Made by a program: the position numbers and the translations under genes
In this document: piece by piece, positions 8,823 to 17,070 of the stretch
Position numbering within the stretch: the first letter of the stretch is position 1
Layout of the letters: each line of letters starts with the position of its first letter
Notes under the pieces: generated by a model
Seen by the model: only the letters and a program-made list of their open reading frames with translations
Databases searched by the model: none
What the model was told of the DNA's origin: nothing
Origin: Lichenihabitans psoromatis
GTDB lineage: Bacteria; Pseudomonadota; Alphaproteobacteria; Rhizobiales; Beijerinckiaceae
Direction: 5' to 3'
DNA length: 64,000 nt
NCBI RefSeq assembly: GCF_004323635.1
Contig: NZ_CP036515.1
Coordinates: 2,295,501-2,359,500 of the forward strand

Positions 8823-9847
8823 GCGTGATCTCCTTGCGGGCTGGGGTTGAGGACAGTCGGAATGTTGTCGCCCCCGGACATCGAGATGTTGCCGGCGGGC
8901 ACGACGCGGTAATCGCCATCAGGACCGAGGCCCTCGACACGGGCGAGTTCGACAAGGCGGCGCTGCGATCCGCGACCGGCGAGCACGGCGACGAGATCGA
9001 TGGTCTCGGCGATCAGCGCGCGCGGCACGGTGACGACGGCCTCCTGGATGAGTTGCTCCATACGGCGCAGCGCGCCGATCGAGGAGCCGGCGTGGATGGT
9101 GCCGATGCCGCCGGGATGGCCGGTGCCCCAGGCTTTCAAGAGATCGAGCGCTTCCGGGCCGCGCACCTCACCGATCGGAATGCGATCGGGGCGCAGACGG
9201 AGCGACGAGCGGACCAGATCGGAGAGCGAGGCGACGCCATCCTTGGTGCGCATGGAAACGAGGTTCGGCGCGGCGCATTGCAACTCGCGCGTATCCTCAA
9301 TAATGACGACGCGATCAGCGGTCTTCGCCACTTCGGCCAGTAGCGCGTTGGTGAGCGTGGTCTTGCCGGTCGAGGTGCCGCCGGCGACGAGGATGTTGGC
9401 GCGGGATGCGACGGCCGAACGTAACGCTTCGGCCTGGCCTGCCGCCATGATCCCGGCGGCGACATAATCATCGAGCGTGAACACAGCGACAGCCGGCTTG
9501 CGGATGGCGAAGGCGGGCGCGGACACGACCGGGGGTAACAGGCCCTCGAACCGTTCGCCCGTCTCGGGCAGTTCAGCCGAGACACGCGGCGCGCCCGAAT
9601 GGACCTCGACACCGACATGGTGTGCGACCAGCCGCACGATGCGTTCGCCATCGGCCGGTGATAGCCGCTCGCCCGTGTCGGACAGTCCTTCTGACAGCCG
9701 GTCGATCCACAGCCGCCCGTCCGGGTTCAGCATTACTTCGACGACGGAAGCGTCTTCCAGAAACCGGGCAATGGCCGGGCCGAGCGCGGTGCGCAGCATC
9801 CGCGCGCCCCGTGCCAGACCTTCCGAATTGTGATGCGATGCCGCCAT
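8819..9847 (-). CDS. trbB: P-type conjugative transfer ATPase TrbB (VirB11-like)
   Basis: A 342-residue hexameric traffic ATPase of the VirB11/GspE superfamily that acts at the cytoplasmic base of the channel. The N-terminal domain carries [20 protein letters not shown]. Walker A is [12 protein letters not shown] around residue 155, the Asp box is [12 protein letters not shown], and the His/Walker B region is [18 protein letters not shown] followed by [13 protein letters not shown]. It is the first trb gene after a 141-base gap from the upstream ribbon-helix-helix gene, so a promoter probably lies in that gap. Confidence 0.96.
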   Translation of the reverse strand: MAASHHNSEGLARGARMLRTALGPAIARFLEDASVVEVMLNPDGRLWIDRLSEGLSDTGERLSPADGERIVRLVAHHVGVEVHSGAPRVSAELPETGERFEGLLPPVVSAPAFAIRKPAVAVFTLDDYVAAGIMAAGQAEALRSAVASRANILVAGGTSTGKTTLTNALLAEVAKTADRVVIIEDTRELQCAAPNLVSMRTKDGVASLSDLVRSSLRLRPDRIPIGEVRGPEALDLLKAWGTGHPGGIGTIHAGSSIGALRRMEQLIQEAVVTVPRALIAETIDLVAVLAGRGSQRRLVELARVEGLGPDGDYRVVPAGNISMSGGDNIPTVLNPSPQGDHA

Positions 9848-9988
9848 ATGATCCCCGTTCCGTGTGGGGATGAACAGACGCTCTCCCGACGGGGATGATT
9901 AAAAGAGCCGGAAATTAGGCCTGTTCAACAAGTATCTAACATTGGGCGGCCTTAGAGAAGAAAAGGCGGAAATCGGCGGGATTGAATT

Positions 9989-10453
9989 CTAGACGTCATC
10001 CCCGTTAGACTTCGAGCGGCTGATATCAGGAACGATGCCGCGTCCCGAATCTATGTCGCGCGACAGATCCTTCAGGAACCGATCGCCTGTTGCCAGCTTC
10101 CGGCCAAGCGATTGCAGAAACCCGTCGAAGCGGTCTGCGCCCTTCGCCCGCGCCGAAGACTGGGCGCTATCTGGCAGCGGCGGCGTGACCGTCAGCCAGA
10201 AGCGGATGAACAGCGACATGGTCTCGCCGAGGATGGCGAGATCCTCGTCCAATCCCTCGACCTGACGACCGAGTTTGTCCATGCGACGTGCGAAGACGGC
10301 CTCCAGCCGTTCGGACGCATCGGCCGAGAGGAAGGACGCGACCGCCGCCTCGATGACGGCGGATTTTGAGAGGTTGCGGCGGAGCGCCAGAGCCTCGACC
10401 TTCTTCAACAGAGCCGGCTCGAAATAGACGTTCATGCGTGTTTTCGTCTGCAT
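9989..10453 (-). CDS. CopG-type ribbon-helix-helix regulator
   Basis: A 154-residue protein found between traG and trbB in many alphaproteobacterial elements. The N-terminus (KTRMNVYFEPALLKKVEALA, then LRRNLSKSAVIEAAVASFLS) is a ribbon-helix-helix DNA-binding motif: a short strand followed by two helices. The remainder is a helical region with a hydrophobic stretch (LGETMSLFIRFWLTVTPPLP). It starts 12 bases after the traG stop. It probably tunes expression of the conjugation genes, but no operator was identified. The C-terminal tail is polar and likely disordered. Confidence 0.85.
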   Translation of the reverse strand: MQTKTRMNVYFEPALLKKVEALALRRNLSKSAVIEAAVASFLSADASERLEAVFARRMDKLGRQVEGLDEDLAILGETMSLFIRFWLTVTPPLPDSAQSSARAKGADRFDGFLQSLGRKLATGDRFLKDLSRDIDSGRGIVPDISRSKSNGDDV

Positions 10454-10464
10454 GGCGGCGTCTC

Positions 10465-12459
10465 CTAAAGTTCAATGCCATCGGCGAGGTCCATGGTCGC
10501 CTGCCGAGCGTTGGACGTGACCTGCTGGCGCATGGTGCGGGCCTTGGCGGCGTCCACATCCGGTTCGTCGTCGAGCACGTCGAACTCATGCGTGGCCGGG
10601 CGTTGTTCCAGCACGACCTCCTCATGCTCGGGCAGTTCAGGCTCGCGGCGGATGCCGGCATTGGTCGGATCGACCTCGGTGATGGCCGGTGGCGTGGGCG
10701 CAGGCGATGCGGCTGCCGTGACAATCGTCAGCGCCGACCAGTCGTCAGCGGATGACGCCTTCGGCGCTCTGCCGTTGGCGGAAAGGTTTGGCGGCGGGAG
10801 CAATCGCTCCTTGAACCGGGCGTCCTCGTAATACCGTGCCTTCCTTGCCCGGATAGGCGGGACGCCCGCAACCAGCAGCAGTTCGTCGGCGGGTGGCAGT
10901 TGCATCACCTCGCCGGGGGTGAGCAGCGGACGCGCTGTCTCCTGGCGCGAGACCATGAGGTGGCCGAGCCAGGGAGACAGCCGGTGGCCTGCATAGTTGG
11001 TGGAATCACGCATCTCCGTCGCGGTACCGAGCGAATCCGACACCCGCTTGGCGGTGCGCTCGTCATTGGTGGCGAACGCGACGCGGACATGGCAGTTGTC
11101 GAGCACCGAATTGTTGGCGCCATAGGCCTTCTCGATCTGGTTGAGCGACTGTGCGATCAGAAAACTCTTGATGCCGTAGCCGGCCATGAAGGCGAGCGCG
11201 GACTCGAAGAAGTCGAGCCGGCCCAGCGCTGGAAACTCGTCGAGCATCAACAGCAGCCGGTGACGGTTGCCCGACGCCTTCAGTTCCTCTGTCAGCCGCC
11301 GCCCGACCTGGTTGAGGATCAGGCGGATCAGCGGTTTGGTGCGGGCGATGTCGGAAGGCGGCACCACAAGGTAGAGGCTGACCGGACGCTTGCCGGAAAC
11401 CAGATCCGCGATGCGCCAGTCGCAGCGTGCTGTTACCTTCGCCACGACAGGATCGCGGTAAAGGCCGAGGAATGACATGGCGGTCGAGAGTACGCCCGAT
11501 CGCTCGTTGTCGGATTTGTTCAGCAGTTCGCGCGCCGACGAGGCGATGACGGGATGGACGCCGGCGTCGCCCAGATGCGGCGTGGACATCATCGCGCGCA
11601 ACGTCGCTTCCATGGGCCGCTTCGGATCGGAGAGAAAGTTGGCGACGCCCGCCAGCGTCTTATCGGCTTCGGCATAGAGGACGTGCAGGATCACACCGAC
11701 CAGCAGCGAATGGCTGGTCTTTTCCCAATGGTTCCGCTTGTCGAGCGCCCCTTCGGGATCGACCAGGATGTCGGCGATGTTCTGAACGTCGCGGACTTCC
11801 CAATCGCCGCGCCGGACCTCCAGCAACGGATTATAGGCCGACGACTTCGCATCGGTCGGATCGAACAGCAGAACGCGGCCATGCCTTGCGCGAAACCCAG
11901 CCGTCAGACCCCAGTTCTCTCCCTTGATGTCGTGAACGATGACACTGCCCGGCCAGGTCAACAGCGTCGGCACGACGAGTCCGACGCCCTTGCCTGAACG
12001 GGTCGGCGCAAAACACAGGACATGCTCCGGTCCGTCATGCCGCAGATAGTCGCGATCGAGCCGCCCAAGCACCACGCCGTCCGGGCCGAGCAGTCCGGCG
12101 GCCTTCACCTCCTCGGGTGACGCCCAGCGCGCCGAACCATAGGTGGCGACATTTTTGGCTTCGCGCGCTCGCCAGACCGACAGGCCGATGGCAACAGCAA
12201 TGGCGAGGAAGCCGCCGGACGCGGCGATGTAGGCGCCTTCGATAAGGATCGTCGGCGCATAGGCGTCATAGGCGTACCACCACCAGAAGAAGGCCGGTGG
12301 CAGATAGAACGGGAAACCGGCCACGCTGAACCATGGCGTTCCGAGCTGGGCCTGAAAGCCAAGCCGCCATGCCGTCCATTCGGTCGCTCCCCAGGTTGTC
12401 GCCAGTACGATGGCGAAAACGATGGTGACTTGTCCCCACAGGACGCGACTTCCCGACAT
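10465..12459 (-). CDS. traG: Type IV coupling protein TraG (VirD4 family)
   Basis: A hexameric DNA-pumping ATPase that connects the relaxosome to the secretion channel. The ATG at 12459 (MSGSRVLWGQVTIVFAIVLA) matches TraG N-termini better than the ATG six codons upstream. Two or more N-terminal membrane helices precede Walker A (FAPTRSGKGVGLVVPTLL) and Walker B (LLLMLDEFPALGRLDFFESA). The C-terminus holds the motif TRPLLTPGEVMQLP and an acidic tail. About 664 residues, complete. No relaxase gene lies near it in this window, so the substrate-processing protein must be encoded elsewhere. Confidence 0.96.
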   Translation of the reverse strand: MSGSRVLWGQVTIVFAIVLATTWGATEWTAWRLGFQAQLGTPWFSVAGFPFYLPPAFFWWWYAYDAYAPTILIEGAYIAASGGFLAIAVAIGLSVWRAREAKNVATYGSARWASPEEVKAAGLLGPDGVVLGRLDRDYLRHDGPEHVLCFAPTRSGKGVGLVVPTLLTWPGSVIVHDIKGENWGLTAGFRARHGRVLLFDPTDAKSSAYNPLLEVRRGDWEVRDVQNIADILVDPEGALDKRNHWEKTSHSLLVGVILHVLYAEADKTLAGVANFLSDPKRPMEATLRAMMSTPHLGDAGVHPVIASSARELLNKSDNERSGVLSTAMSFLGLYRDPVVAKVTARCDWRIADLVSGKRPVSLYLVVPPSDIARTKPLIRLILNQVGRRLTEELKASGNRHRLLLMLDEFPALGRLDFFESALAFMAGYGIKSFLIAQSLNQIEKAYGANNSVLDNCHVRVAFATNDERTAKRVSDSLGTATEMRDSTNYAGHRLSPWLGHLMVSRQETARPLLTPGEVMQLPPADELLLVAGVPPIRARKARYYEDARFKERLLPPPNLSANGRAPKASSADDWSALTIVTAAASPAPTPPAITEVDPTNAGIRREPELPEHEEVVLEQRPATHEFDVLDDEPDVDAAKARTMRQQVTSNARQATMDLADGIEL

Positions 12460-12576
12460 AAAGACTCCAATCGGCAAAAGAGATGCAGCCGATCAGAGAA
12501 TAGGCGGTTTCGCGACAAGCAACAGGAAAGCGTGACGAGCGTGCTGCCGGATACCATGGCGTAGAAATCGGACGGG

Positions 12577-12876
12577 TCAGCGCCCCATGTTGAGGGCCTC
12601 TTCGACGGCCTGTTCCAATATCCGCCGGTAGCCGATCTTCGTCATCCACTGCGCGCGGCCGAGATGACTTTCCCAGCACGCCTTGGTCCGGTCTTGATCC
12701 GCCAGTGGATCACGATGCAGCACGATCCGCGCCACCTCCGTCCAGTCGGCACCGTCCGTCTCGGCGTCCAGCAGGCGCAGATAGGTGACGAAATGCGCCT
12801 CGTCATAGAGGGTCACGTCCGGCTCCATGGGGGCCAGGTCATTGACATCGGGATCGAGTTCGCGTCTGACGCGCAT
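12577..12876 (-). CDS. DUF2285-type small protein
   Basis: A 99-residue protein whose core (EAHFVTYLRLLDAETDGADW then EVARIVLHRDP) and end (WESHLGRAQWMTKIGYRRIL) resemble DUF2285 proteins that sit next to regulators in rhizobial and other alphaproteobacterial conjugative elements. The family name is from recognition by eye; molecular function is unknown. It is rich in acidic residues and has no membrane segment. It is divergent from the XRE regulator at 13084 across a 207-base region that contains a double operator, so the two may be co-regulated. Confidence 0.6.
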   Translation of the reverse strand: MRVRRELDPDVNDLAPMEPDVTLYDEAHFVTYLRLLDAETDGADWTEVARIVLHRDPLADQDRTKACWESHLGRAQWMTKIGYRRILEQAVEEALNMGR

Positions 12877-13033
12877 TTGCGGCCTCCTTCCGGCACCGCG
12901 GCTCGGACTGATGATTACCTCACGTTTGCTTCTGTTGTGAGACGGTTGATGTCTGGCGACTCAGTTCCGCCAAGCATCGTGACGCCGCCAATAGTCGAAG
13001 CGATGCCATGAATATCACATGTCGCGACGAATC

Positions 13034-13062
13034 GGAACTATCGTTCCTGGAACGATCATTCC
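13034..13062. promoter_or_regulatory. Tandem palindromic operator upstream of the XRE gene
   Basis: Two GGAAC-N4-(G/A)TTCC palindromes (13034-13047 and 13049-13062) repeat with a period of 15 bases. They lie 21 bases upstream of the XRE start and within the region shared with the divergent DUF2285 gene. Such paired boxes next to a small XRE gene are typical of autoregulated controllers; binding itself is inferred. Confidence 0.65.
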
Positions 13063-13083
13063 TGTTCAGGCTCCGCTCTCGCC

Positions 13084-13296
13084 ATGGATCTCAAGGAGAT
13101 CATGGCGATCAATCTGCGTCGGATACGTCATGACAAGCAACTGACGCAGGAGGAGTTGGCCGACAGCGCTGGTCTGAGCGCGCGCTATATCGGGGCGATC
13201 GAGCGCGCCGATGTATCCGCGAGCGTCACCGTCCTCGGCCAGATCGCGGAAGCGCTGGGTGTCGAACCGCGCGAGCTTGTGACGAAATCAGGTTGA
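13084..13296 (+). CDS. XRE-family helix-turn-helix regulator
   Basis: A 70-residue single-domain Cro/CI-type repressor: NLRRIRHDKQLTQEELADSA, then GLSARYIGAIERADVSASV and LGQIAEALGVEPRELV, which cover the five helices of the fold with the recognition helix at LSARYIGAIE. It is as short as restriction-modification controller proteins and element-borne regulators. It is divergent to the DUF2285 gene and to the conjugation block, so it may control transfer. Its 3' end overlaps the end of the convergent LysR remnant by nine bases. Confidence 0.88.
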   Translation: MDLKEIMAINLRRIRHDKQLTQEELADSAGLSARYIGAIERADVSASVTVLGQIAEALGVEPRELVTKSG

Positions 13297-14044
13297 GCGC
13301 CCCATCTCGGTCGCGAGGCTGAGCAAGTTCTTGAGCGCTTGGCTGCGATTGTGCGGAGACCACACGGCGCGGAATTTGGCCTGTTCCGGCTCGTCGGCGA
13401 TCGGGCGGAACACTACCCCGGGAAACGGGAAGTGCGCAGTGGCTTCGCTGGTTAGCGTTATGCCGTCGCCTGCCGCGACCATGTGCATGAGCGTGTCGCG
13501 GCCAACGTCAAGGCGATTAACATGCGGCGACCGTTCCCGTTCGACAACGCGGCGCACGACATGCTCAAATACCTGTGGGCCCGAGCCACCATGCCGGACG
13601 ATGAAAACTTCCGGCGCAAGGTCTGCCCATGCCACGGACGGACACGATGCCAAGGGGTGATCCGCTGGTAGAGCGATGACGAGCCCTTCACTCCATAATT
13701 CACGGGAATGGCAATCCGGTGCTTCCACCGGGCCCACGACAAACGCGACGTCGAGCTTGCCGTCCCGAACCAAGGCGATCGTTTCGGACGACTTCCCCTC
13801 TAGGAGGGTCTGTTCGATTTTCGGATAGGCGGCACGGTATTGGTATCGCAGATCGGCAAGAAACCCGAAGGCGATGGACGTATGCAGCCCAATAGCAAGC
13901 CGCCCTTCTGTACCATTGGAAATAGCACCCGCGGTTTGCACCGCGTGATCGAGATGTTCGATCCCCATTGTAATTTCGTCGACGAATACACGGCCAGCCT
14001 CAGTCAATCGAACACCGCGATGCCGCCTCTCGAATAGAAGCATG
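13288..14044 (-). pseudogene. LysR-type regulator, N-terminus removed by an IS3 element
   Basis: The reading frame encodes about 250 residues of a LysR-family regulator. It begins abruptly inside the DNA-binding domain (LLFERRHRGVRLTEAGRVF, the end of the winged HTH and the linker helix) and continues through the full periplasmic-binding-like effector domain to a normal stop (EMGRST). The missing first 60 or so residues would lie where the IS3 copy now starts at 14045, and they are not found on the far side of that IS. The fragment therefore cannot bind DNA in the usual way. The effector type cannot be assigned. Confidence 0.88.
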
Positions 14045-14107
14045 TGATCGTCCCCCCTTGAAGTGGTCCATCCCGATGTATGGCTTTCGAGCCTGGAGGA
14101 TGGATCG

Positions 14108-14383
14108 ATGGGAAGACGACCGAAGCCTGAAGAGATCGTGAGCAAGCTGCGTCAGGTCGACGTGTTGGTCTCACAGGGGAAGACCGTTGCGGACTCGGTT
14201 CGCTCGATCGGGGTGAACGAGGTCACCTACTACCGGTGGCGGAAGGAGTTCGGCGGCTTGAAGCTTGACCAGGTCAAGCGCCTGAAGGAGCTGGAGACGG
14301 AGAACATGCGGCTTCGCAAGGCGATCGCCGACCTCACGCTCGACAAGCTGATTCTGAAGGAGGCGGCCTCGGGAAACTTCTGA
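14108..14383 (+). CDS. IS3-family transposase OrfA, copy 1
   Basis: A 91-residue HTH protein (MGRRPKPEEIVSKLRQVDVL, then VADSVRSIGVNEVTYYRWRK) followed by a leucine-zipper-like helix (VKRLKELETENMRLRKAIAD) and the IS407-group ending LDKLILKEAASGNF. It binds the element ends. The ATG at 14108 is preferred to an in-frame GTG 45 bases upstream. One codon differs from the other two copies: AAC (Asn) at 14216-14218 where they have ACC (Thr). OrfB is normally made by -1 frameshifting near the end of this frame. Confidence 0.93.
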   Translation: MGRRPKPEEIVSKLRQVDVLVSQGKTVADSVRSIGVNEVTYYRWRKEFGGLKLDQVKRLKELETENMRLRKAIADLTLDKLILKEAASGNF

Positions 14384-14415
14384 GCCCCGCGCGCCGGCGC
14401 GTCTGCATCGAGCAT

Positions 14416-15288
14416 GTGCGACAGCATTTGCCTGTCTCCGAGCGCCGCGTCTGTGCGGCGCTCGGTCAGCACCGCTCGACGCAGCGCAAGGCGCCGCGGG
14501 GCTTTGACGACGAAGAGGCGTTGACGGGCGACATCATCGAGCTGGCGCGGCAGTACGGCCGCTACGGCTATCGCAAGATCGCGGCGTTGCTGCGCGATGC
14601 CGGGTGGCTGGTAAACGACAAGCGGGTCGAGCGCATCTGGCGATGCGAAGGGCTGAAGGTGCCGGCCAAGCAGCCGAAGAAGGGACGTCTCTGGCTCAAC
14701 GACGGCTCCTGCATTCGCCTCCGGCCCGAGCACCGCGATCACGTCTGGTCGTACGACTTTGTCGAGGATCGCACGCATGACGGCCGCAAGTTCAGGACCC
14801 TCAATGTCGTCGACGAGTTCACCCGGGAGTGCCTGGCCATCCGGGTCGCGCGCAAGCTCAACTCGACCGACGTCATTGACGTTCTGTCCGACCTGTTCAT
14901 CCTGCGCGGCGTGCCTGGTCACATCCGTTCGGACAACGGCCCCGAGTTCATCGCCCAGGCTGTGCAAGACTGGATCACGGCGGTTGGAGCAAAGACCGCC
15001 TATATTGCCCCAGGCAGCCCGTGGGAGAACGGCTACGTCGAGTCGTTCAACGCTCGCTTCCGAGACGAGCTGCTCGACGGAGAGATCTTCTACTCGCTCA
15101 AGGAAGCTCAGGTCATCATCGAAAGCTGGAGAAGGCATTACAATACTGTGCGCCCGCACGGATCAATCGGCTACAAGCCCCCGGCGCCGGAGGTCTTCGT
15201 GCCCGCCTTCGCCGCATGGCCGGCTGCGAAACCCCGACCATCTCCGCCGGCCATGCTCAGGGTGGCGCCCAGGCCGACCATGAACTAA
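14416..15288 (+). CDS. IS3-family transposase OrfB (DDE), copy 1
   Basis: A 290-residue catalytic subunit of the rve/DDE class. The HTH_21 region is at RQYGRYGYRKIAALLRDAGW, and the catalytic triad is visible as D in VWSYDFVED, D in HIRSDNGPEF and E in NGYVESFNARFRDEL. The frame is open upstream of the GTG used here, back to the OrfA stop (KLLSPARRRVCIEHVRQH), as expected for an OrfAB fusion made by frameshifting. The protein sequence is identical in all three copies, which suggests recent spread. Confidence 0.94.
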   Translation: MRQHLPVSERRVCAALGQHRSTQRKAPRGFDDEEALTGDIIELARQYGRYGYRKIAALLRDAGWLVNDKRVERIWRCEGLKVPAKQPKKGRLWLNDGSCIRLRPEHRDHVWSYDFVEDRTHDGRKFRTLNVVDEFTRECLAIRVARKLNSTDVIDVLSDLFILRGVPGHIRSDNGPEFIAQAVQDWITAVGAKTAYIAPGSPWENGYVESFNARFRDELLDGEIFYSLKEAQVIIESWRRHYNTVRPHGSIGYKPPAPEVFVPAFAAWPAAKPRPSPPAMLRVAPRPTMN

Positions 15289-15322
15289 CAATCAACCCGG
15301 ACCACCCGATGGGGGCCGATCA

Positions 15323-15382
15323 CGCGCCGGTGAAGCCAGCCGAGCCGTTTTCGTTCTTGGTGAAGGTGCCGATGGTCGCCAT
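15323..15382 (-). pseudogene. DUF736 gene, first 20 codons only, cut by IS3 copy 1
   Basis: On the minus strand an ATG at 15382 opens MATIGTFTKNENGSAGFTGA, the characteristic N-terminus of DUF736 proteins, small soluble proteins of about 100 residues that are common in alphaproteobacterial plasmids and integrative elements. The frame runs straight into the right end of the IS. The remaining roughly 80 codons are not found next to any IS copy in the window. DUF736 genes usually accompany ParB-like and antirestriction genes, which fits the ParB-like gene at 18842. Confidence 0.82.
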
Positions 15383-16158
15383 TGCCGTGTTCCTTTTCGC
15401 ATCCGGCCGCGCCTATCGCGACCTCGATGGTGGTCGTGCGACCGGGGACGATCGGCCCCGCACCAGTCAGGGCTGGAACGAAGTGGAAGGCGGACGGCGA
15501 CGGCTTTTTTGCTTCGCGATGCAAAGCCGCAGGCGGCGGGAAAAAGCTGGCGACGGGCGTTGCGGGAAGACGAGCGAGGCGGAGCCGGTCTTCGGTCAGA
15601 CCCAATCCATTCGAGGACGCTGTGGCGTGGCTGTCAGGGAAATCCGAGGAACACGACACTGGTGGCGGTCGGCCTCCGCGCCGGACATGAGAACGGTAGC
15701 AAACCTCCGGCCGCGTCAACTTACCCTGGCCTTCGACGGCAAGGGCCTTCCACCGTCCACCGTCCACGGGCAGACACGGGGGGCTTCCCGATCTTCGCCT
15801 TCTTCGCAGGGCCGGCGTCGGCGGGCCGAAGACGATCCCCCGCCGGTGCAATGTGACCGTTCTCGCCAACTGGCGATCCAAGATTCCCAGCGCGCAACCC
15901 GGCTGAAGGTGTCGATGCCGAGACTGGAGAGACCATCGTCAAGGTCCTGCCGCTGTCACTGTGAACAGACAAAGCCACGGTCTCGCTCACCCGAGCGGGG
16001 CTTCATTAGCGGAAGGGCCACCAACCGCCGCTCTTTGCGTTAGCGATTGAAGCCGAATGGCGGAAACGCGCCTTTGGCGGGGTTCCGGCGCAGCCGAGAG
16101 CGCGGCCCGGAGGGCAACGCCTTCCCCTTTTCAGACTCACCTCTACCCACGGGCCGTA
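15383..16158. other. Intergenic region without a recognised gene
   Basis: About 775 bases lie between the DUF736 remnant and the promoter of the toxin-antitoxin pair. Open frames here are Arg- and Pro-rich translations of GC-rich DNA without family resemblance. A short run of the 7-base unit CCACCGT is repeated at about 15749-15768. The segment next to 15382 is presumably the old promoter region of the DUF736 gene. No RNA gene was recognised. Confidence 0.6.
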
Positions 16159-16187
16159 TTGACAATGTGGATACGTTTCGCCATATT
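16159..16187 (+). promoter_or_regulatory. Sigma-70-like promoter of the DUF1778-GNAT pair
   Basis: TTGACA at 16159-16164 and CATATT at 16182-16187 are separated by exactly 17 bases. The antitoxin ATG at 16194 begins seven bases after the -10 box, which is about where transcription should start. The message would thus be nearly leaderless, unless translation begins at the in-frame ATG at 16227. Confidence 0.65.
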
Positions 16188-16193
16188 ACGCCC

Positions 16194-16535
16194 ATGACAA
16201 AGGCTCGCGCATCCTCTCCGGAACATATGCGTCCTGCGACCGTAGCGGTTGCGGAGCGTCCTTTGTCGGCCGAAACCAAGGGCAGCATCAATCTGCGCAT
16301 CGAGTCGCATACGCGCCGGCTCATCGACGATGCGGCGGCCATCCTGGGCAAGACGCGCACCGAGTTCATGATCGATAGCGCTCGCTCGCTGGCGATCGAC
16401 GTGCTGCTGGATCAGCGCCTGTTCGTGCTCGACTCCGAGCGGTACGACGCCTTCATCCACGCGCTCGACAATCCCCTAGCACCCGGACCCAAGCTGCGCG
16501 CGCTGTTGCGTCGAGTTCCGGCATGGGAAACGTAA
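16194..16535 (+). CDS. DUF1778 (TacA-like) antitoxin
   Basis: About 113 residues. A ribbon-helix-helix-type DUF1778 domain occupies the middle (GSINLRIESHTRRLIDDAAA then LGKTRTEFMIDSARSLAIDV), followed by the toxin-neutralising C-terminal segment (FVLDSERYDAFIHALDNPLA). It both neutralises the acetyltransferase toxin encoded next and should repress the operon. The ATG at 16194 follows the promoter directly; 16227 is an alternative. Its last 13 bases overlap the toxin gene, the normal arrangement of TacA-TacT modules. Confidence 0.9.
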   Translation: MTKARASSPEHMRPATVAVAERPLSAETKGSINLRIESHTRRLIDDAAAILGKTRTEFMIDSARSLAIDVLLDQRLFVLDSERYDAFIHALDNPLAPGPKLRALLRRVPAWET

Positions 16536-17053
16536 CGCCTGATCCCGAGCGTCCGCAAACGAAGCTCTCAGCCCCGGTTCCTTTAACGACGAACCATGAC
16601 CTGACGGACTTTGATTGCGGCGAGCCGGTCCTGAACGACTGGCTGAAGCATCGGGCGCTGAAGAACGAAAGCCGGTTCTCCCGCACCTATGTCGTCTGTG
16701 ACGGCAATGCGGTGGTCGCCTATTTCTGTATCGCCGCCGGATCGGTGGAACGGGCGGCCGCACCGGGCAAGGTCCGGCGCAATGCGCCTGACGTCATTCC
16801 CGTTTCGGTGATCGGGCGTCTGGCGGTGAGCCGCACCTATGCCGGTCGCGGCCTTGGCGCGGACATCCTGTCGGACGCCCTGCGCCGTATTGCCGTCGCG
16901 TCCCAGAGCATCGGGATTGGGGCGGTACTGGTGCAGGCCAAGGATGACAGTGCGAAGCGCTTCTACATGGCCTGTGCCGAATTCACCGAATATCCGGCGG
17001 ATAGCCGAACGCTGTTTATGCCCATTGAAACCGTGATCGCGGCCTTTAGCTAG
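16523..17053 (+). CDS. GNAT acetyltransferase toxin (TacT-like)
   Basis: A 176-residue GCN5-related N-acetyltransferase. Family members paired with DUF1778 antitoxins acetylate the amino group of charged aminoacyl-tRNAs and stop translation. Visible features are the N-terminal FDCGEPVLNDWLKHRAL block typical of these toxins, the acetyl-CoA binding loop (VSRTYAGRGLGADILSDAL) and a candidate catalytic Tyr in AKRFYMACAEFTEYP. It is likely an element-stabilising addiction module. Frame and length are intact. Confidence 0.92.
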   Translation: MGNVTPDPERPQTKLSAPVPLTTNHDLTDFDCGEPVLNDWLKHRALKNESRFSRTYVVCDGNAVVAYFCIAAGSVERAAAPGKVRRNAPDVIPVSVIGRLAVSRTYAGRGLGADILSDALRRIAVASQSIGIGAVLVQAKDDSAKRFYMACAEFTEYPADSRTLFMPIETVIAAFS

Positions 17054-17070
17054 ATTTGGAGAAAGCCGCG

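Larger units (their letters stand above)
14045..15322 (+). mobile_element. IS3-family (IS407-group-like) insertion sequence, copy 1
   Basis: A 1278-base element with ends TGATCGTCCCCC and, in the reverse complement of the other end, TGATCGGCCCCC. It contains orfA and orfB in the IS3 arrangement. The boundaries were set by comparing three copies in the window (also 21201-22478 and 50358-51635), which diverge exactly outside these positions. The flanks (CATG on the left, CGCG on the right) show no target duplication. The left side is a broken LysR gene and the right side a broken DUF736 gene, so the two flanks come from different loci. Confidence 0.95.

Noticed and set aside
9848..12576. A relaxase or origin of transfer next to traG
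   Set aside because: No relaxase gene (TraA, VirD2 or MobA type) and no clear nick-region sequence are present in the window, so the transfer origin must lie elsewhere if the system is functional.
15285..15881. A 198-codon minus-strand frame crossing the right end of IS3 copy 1
   Set aside because: It reads through the IS boundary, and its composition is Arg/Pro-rich. The only real coding signal there is the 20-codon DUF736 start in a different frame.
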